Shown here: one piece after another, positions 61,576 through 64,000 of the stretch
Layout of the letters: the number at the start of each line of letters is the position of its first letter
Numbering within the stretch: position 1 is the stretch's first letter
Source: Dyadobacter endophyticus
GTDB lineage: Bacteria; Bacteroidota; Bacteroidia; Cytophagales; Spirosomataceae
Assembly (NCBI RefSeq): GCF_014641595.1
Contig: NZ_BMIA01000001.1
Span: 2,914,426 to 2,978,425, forward strand
Length of the DNA stretch: 64,000 nucleotides
Direction of reading: 5' to 3'
Translations under genes and position numbers: made by a program
Notes under the pieces: generated by a model
Told to the model about the DNA's origin: nothing
What the model saw: only the letters and a program-made list of their open reading frames with translations
The model's database searches: none

Positions 61576-62241
61576 TTACCGATCGTTAAGGAGGAGGCTG
61601 TTTTGACTCTCAAGGTGTTTTTGAAGCGACTCTTTCAAAGCTGCCATTCCTGTAATATTTAGCTTTTTAAATATCCGGGTTTTAGTACTTTGGACTGCCG
61701 CGTTCTTCTTCCCCATTTTCTTTGCGATAACGGGAATACTGTCGCCCATCACCAGCAGATTGGCCACATCATACTCGGTTGAGGAAAGCCAGGTTCGGTC
61801 CTTTCTGCGGCCGCCGGCTACCGAGCCATAGCTGGGAAGAATAAGCCCCAGCGCATCATGACAGATATAAATACGCCCTTCCCGCACCTTTGACACGCAT
61901 TTGAAAAGCTCCTGCATGTCTGAAAACTTGGTCAGGTACCCCTTCGCCCCAGCCTTGAAGCTCCTGACGATCTTGATATGATCGGGGCTCTCATCAAAAA
62001 TGATTATTTGAGAAGAATGGCTTATCTTTTTGATTTCGGCAATCGATTGGCAAACAGAGTTAAACAATTCAAGGGTATTTCCAACAATAAATAGATCGGG
62101 GACAGCGCCTGATTCGTTTCTTAAATATTGTGAAAGATTGTCCGACTCAATCAATTTGTCCGACTCAAAATACTGATCCACAAAGTGCCGCATGCCAACC
62201 CTTACAACCGGATGTTTATCAATAATTGCAATGGATTTCAT
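61576..62241 (-). CDS. LuxR-type response regulator with degenerate receiver
   Basis: A 221-aa regulator. The receiver (1-125) has only one residue of the acidic pair (IIDKHPVV) and carries Gly54 where the phospho-Asp is expected (PDLFIVGNTLEL), so it is unlikely to be phosphorylated in the normal way; the Lys in GYLTKFS is kept. The HTH (~150-215; LSSTEYDVANLLVMGDSIPV, then KKMGKKNAAVQSTKTRIFKKL) is a divergent LuxR type. It lies 49 bases upstream of the second giant surface-protein gene in the same direction and may control both. Such atypical regulators often act as constitutive or ligand-driven factors. Confidence 0.85.
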   Translation of the reverse strand: MKSIAIIDKHPVVRVGMRHFVDQYFESDKLIESDNLSQYLRNESGAVPDLFIVGNTLELFNSVCQSIAEIKKISHSSQIIIFDESPDHIKIVRSFKAGAKGYLTKFSDMQELFKCVSKVREGRIYICHDALGLILPSYGSVAGGRRKDRTWLSSTEYDVANLLVMGDSIPVIAKKMGKKNAAVQSTKTRIFKKLNITGMAALKESLQKHLESQNSLLLNDR

Positions 62242-62451
62242 TATTATTAAATAGAGGTGGTTTATAATAAGTTATGAATCGTCTCTCTTAATGTTCAGGT
62301 ATTTAGTAATGCAAATATCCGTCGCGTCCGATACAGAAAAAATCATCCGGAATAAGCATTTTTCTCATTAAAACAGGTAGTTCCGTACTACGTTTATAGT
62401 AGATTAGAAACGAGAGATTTCACCTACCTTTGCCAAACTTTAATTCTTTTT

Positions 62452-63096
62452 ATGTATAGCATAAGTGACATCGCGTCATCCCGGATTATGCTGGTGGATG
62501 ACCATGTGTTGGTAGCCGAAGGTTTTCGTGAACTGTTGAAGCGAATGCTTCCGGCCGGAGCTGTTATCGATATCTTCTCGTCTGTCGAAACGGCAACTGC
62601 CGCTTTGAAAACAATGAGCTATGGCATCCTGATAACGGACCTGATCATGCCGGGACAGAATGTGATGAGCTTCATTACAGCTTGCCGGAAGCAATACGAT
62701 GAGCTGATAATCTTGGTCGTGAGCAGTTCAATGGATTCCAATGGCATCAAGGCCTGTTTTGCGGCGGGCGCCAATGGCTATCTAAGCAAGGCGGTCAGCC
62801 CGAGCGAAATCAAGCTGGCATTGGAATACACAATGGCCGGAAAAAAATTTGTAAGCGCCGACCTGGCGGGGAAACTGGCCGACAATATCTTTTCAGCCGA
62901 AAACACAGTGCTTACCAGTAAAGAGCGGGAAGTGCTCGCATTGATCGGGGCAGGCAAAAGAACCAAGGAAATTGCCGAGACACTCTTTGTCAGTCCGATT
63001 ACCATCATGACCCACAAGCGTAACATCATGCGAAAGCTTGATCTCCATTCTGTGTCTGAATTAGTGAGATATGTATTCAACAACAACCTGTTTTAA
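62452..63096 (+). CDS. NarL/FixJ-type response regulator
   Basis: A 214-aa two-component regulator. The receiver (1-130) has the acidic pair Asp16-Asp17 (MLVDDHV), phospho-Asp63 (ITDLIMPG) and Lys (GYLSKAVSP). The LuxR HTH (~145-210) is LTSKEREVLALIGAGKRTKE then ETLFVSPITIMTHKRNIMRKL. Complete and typical. Its last 26 bases overlap the gene that runs off the window, so the two are translationally coupled. It is divergent from the degenerate regulator at 61576, with a 210-bp shared upstream region. Confidence 0.92.
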   Translation: MYSISDIASSRIMLVDDHVLVAEGFRELLKRMLPAGAVIDIFSSVETATAALKTMSYGILITDLIMPGQNVMSFITACRKQYDELIILVVSSSMDSNGIKACFAAGANGYLSKAVSPSEIKLALEYTMAGKKFVSADLAGKLADNIFSAENTVLTSKEREVLALIGAGKRTKEIAETLFVSPITIMTHKRNIMRKLDLHSVSELVRYVFNNNLF

Positions 63097-64000
63097 GCTG
63101 GCCTTTGCCCTGCTTTTCACCGTCTCCGTTAGATGCTTAGCCCAGGATACCTGGCCAACGGACTCGGCCTGGGAAGCAATCCGGATGAAGCACAAAACCG
63201 GGCGTATGCACGACACGGTGTACCTCGCATACGCACAGGCGCTCACAGAGCTATCTTTCAAAAATCCTTTGCTGAAAGAAAGGTTAGCAAATTATAAATC
63301 CGTCGCATGGAGTAATCCGGCCTATCAGGCGTTCAGGGTCAAATACTACGCATTCCTGGCCAACCATGCCTCTGCCGTGCATCAGGATGGGTATGCGATA
63401 TACTATCTGCAAAAAATGGAGGAGGAGCTAAAAATGACTCGACCCTATATCGCCTCACTCAACGAACCTCGGCAGTTGCTGTCCATTTACGGGGACAAGG
63501 GTAACTACAATTATGAACGGCGCATGGCCATTATCGACAGCCTCACGCCATTTTTGAAAACACTGCCCGCCGCCCTGGCAAAAGGGCCGGTGAACATTAA
63601 TACCTGCGTTAATGCTTTTACGATTTTAAAACATGCGGTTAGCCTCTACACAACCAATCACAACAATGCCAAGGCCATTGAACTCGCGGATGCTGCCAGG
63701 GCACTCTGGCTCCAACTGAAACGCAAACCCGTTACCAATAAGGGGAAGTTGGTGCAATGCCAATTATCGTTGTATCTGATTGAGGCCCACGCCGCAAAAG
63801 TGATGGGCCAAGTCCAAAAACAGGCCGATTACCTGAATGCGGCCTATGGGATCATTGTTTCCAATGACACGGAGATCGCCCCGTTGTTCAAGCAGCCCTT
63901 TTCCAGCACCATACTCACCAGGATAATCGACTATCACATTGAAAAGAAGCAGATAGACAGCGCTGCCTATTTCCTTAGATTATATCAGCTGGGAGTCAAT
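63071..64000 (+). CDS. Exported protein, probable sensor kinase N-terminus (3' end outside window)
   Basis: From the ATG at 63071 the frame is open to the end of the window (310 codons). It starts with a signal peptide (CFKLAFALLFTVSVRCLAQD) followed by a long helical region (AWEAIRMKHKTGRMHDTVYL, AIYYLQKMEEELKMTRPYIA) like the TPR-type periplasmic part of many Bacteroidota sensor kinases. The 26-base overlap with a complete response regulator makes a cognate histidine kinase the most likely identity. Membrane, HisKA and HATPase parts would lie beyond the window. Confidence 0.7.
   Translation, partial: MYSTTTCFKLAFALLFTVSVRCLAQDTWPTDSAWEAIRMKHKTGRMHDTVYLAYAQALTELSFKNPLLKERLANYKSVAWSNPAYQAFRVKYYAFLANHASAVHQDGYAIYYLQKMEEELKMTRPYIASLNEPRQLLSIYGDKGNYNYERRMAIIDSLTPFLKTLPAALAKGPVNINTCVNAFTILKHAVSLYTTNHNNAKAIELADAARALWLQLKRKPVTNKGKLVQCQLSLYLIEAHAAKVMGQVQKQADYLNAAYGIIVSNDTEIAPLFKQPFSSTILTRIIDYHIEKKQIDSAAYFLRLYQLGVN

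Noticed and set aside
1..64000. CRISPR arrays, tRNA or rRNA genes, intact insertion sequences
   Set aside because: No regularly spaced repeats, cloverleaf-like sequence or transposase with inverted ends was seen on reading both strands.

Overview
The window reads as chromosomal DNA of a Bacteroidota bacterium, most likely a Cytophagales relative such as Dyadobacter. This is an inference from type IX secretion C-terminal domains, promoter elements of the TAnnTTTG type, many Bacteroidota-style lipoproteins and the protein families present. I see no tRNA, rRNA, CRISPR array, prophage or intact insertion sequence.

Layout. (1) 1-20.1 kb: an accessory stress block with universal stress proteins (USPs), a Ca-type and a Mg-type P-ATPase, an acyl-CoA:carboxylate CoA-transferase, BON and FixH-like small proteins, AdhP, then an operon of a 50-aa protein, a DUF6544 protein, an SDR and a HlyD/FtsX/ABC exporter. 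(2) 20.1-27.8 kb: a secreted protein, a 1-kb stretch of small or decayed genes, a DUF983/PhnA chimera and arsR-dabA-dabB, a proton-coupled inorganic-carbon uptake module. (3) 27.8-40 kb: a hybrid histidine kinase, a two-gene version of the APH-like kinase/P-loop kinase protein, an HtrA-type lipoprotein protease, another USP, BON, a second zinc ADH, YtxH, a GH13 amylase, and a receiver-Crp fusion regulator beside a truncated kinase. (4) 40-54.6 kb: a lipoprotein, a short Crp regulator, an SDR, a membrane patatin, a beta-helix protein and a GH29-like glycosidase of AT-richer composition, then GlsB, MscS, DUF6624 and BON-LysM genes. (5) 54.6-64 kb: two giant type IX secreted surface proteins and two LuxR-type response regulators, the second overlapping the start of a secreted or sensor protein cut by the window end.

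Main discovery. Blocks 1-3 appear to form one low-oxygen or energy-stress regulon. Intergenic palindromes with the Crp/Fnr core TGA-N6-TCA, mostly TGA(C/T)-N4-(G/A)TCA, lie in front of at least ten of these transcription units. In most cases the box centre is either 33 or 55 bp from the centre of a recognisable Bacteroidota -7 element, two helical turns apart, as expected for class II and class I activation. Two Crp/Fnr-family proteins in the window carry the E-x3-R recognition-helix pair expected to read TGA. The gene content (USPs, CtpF-like ATPase, an Rv2004c-like kinase pair, BON, ADH) resembles the mycobacterial DosR dormancy set, but the control elements are of the Crp/Fnr kind.

The block is also genetically fluid. 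I find remnants of an APH-like kinase, a small membrane protein, a P-type ATPase, a histidine kinase, an FtsX permease, and a DUF983/PhnA junction. One duplicated pair (kinase plus membrane protein) has decayed reciprocally at its two loci.
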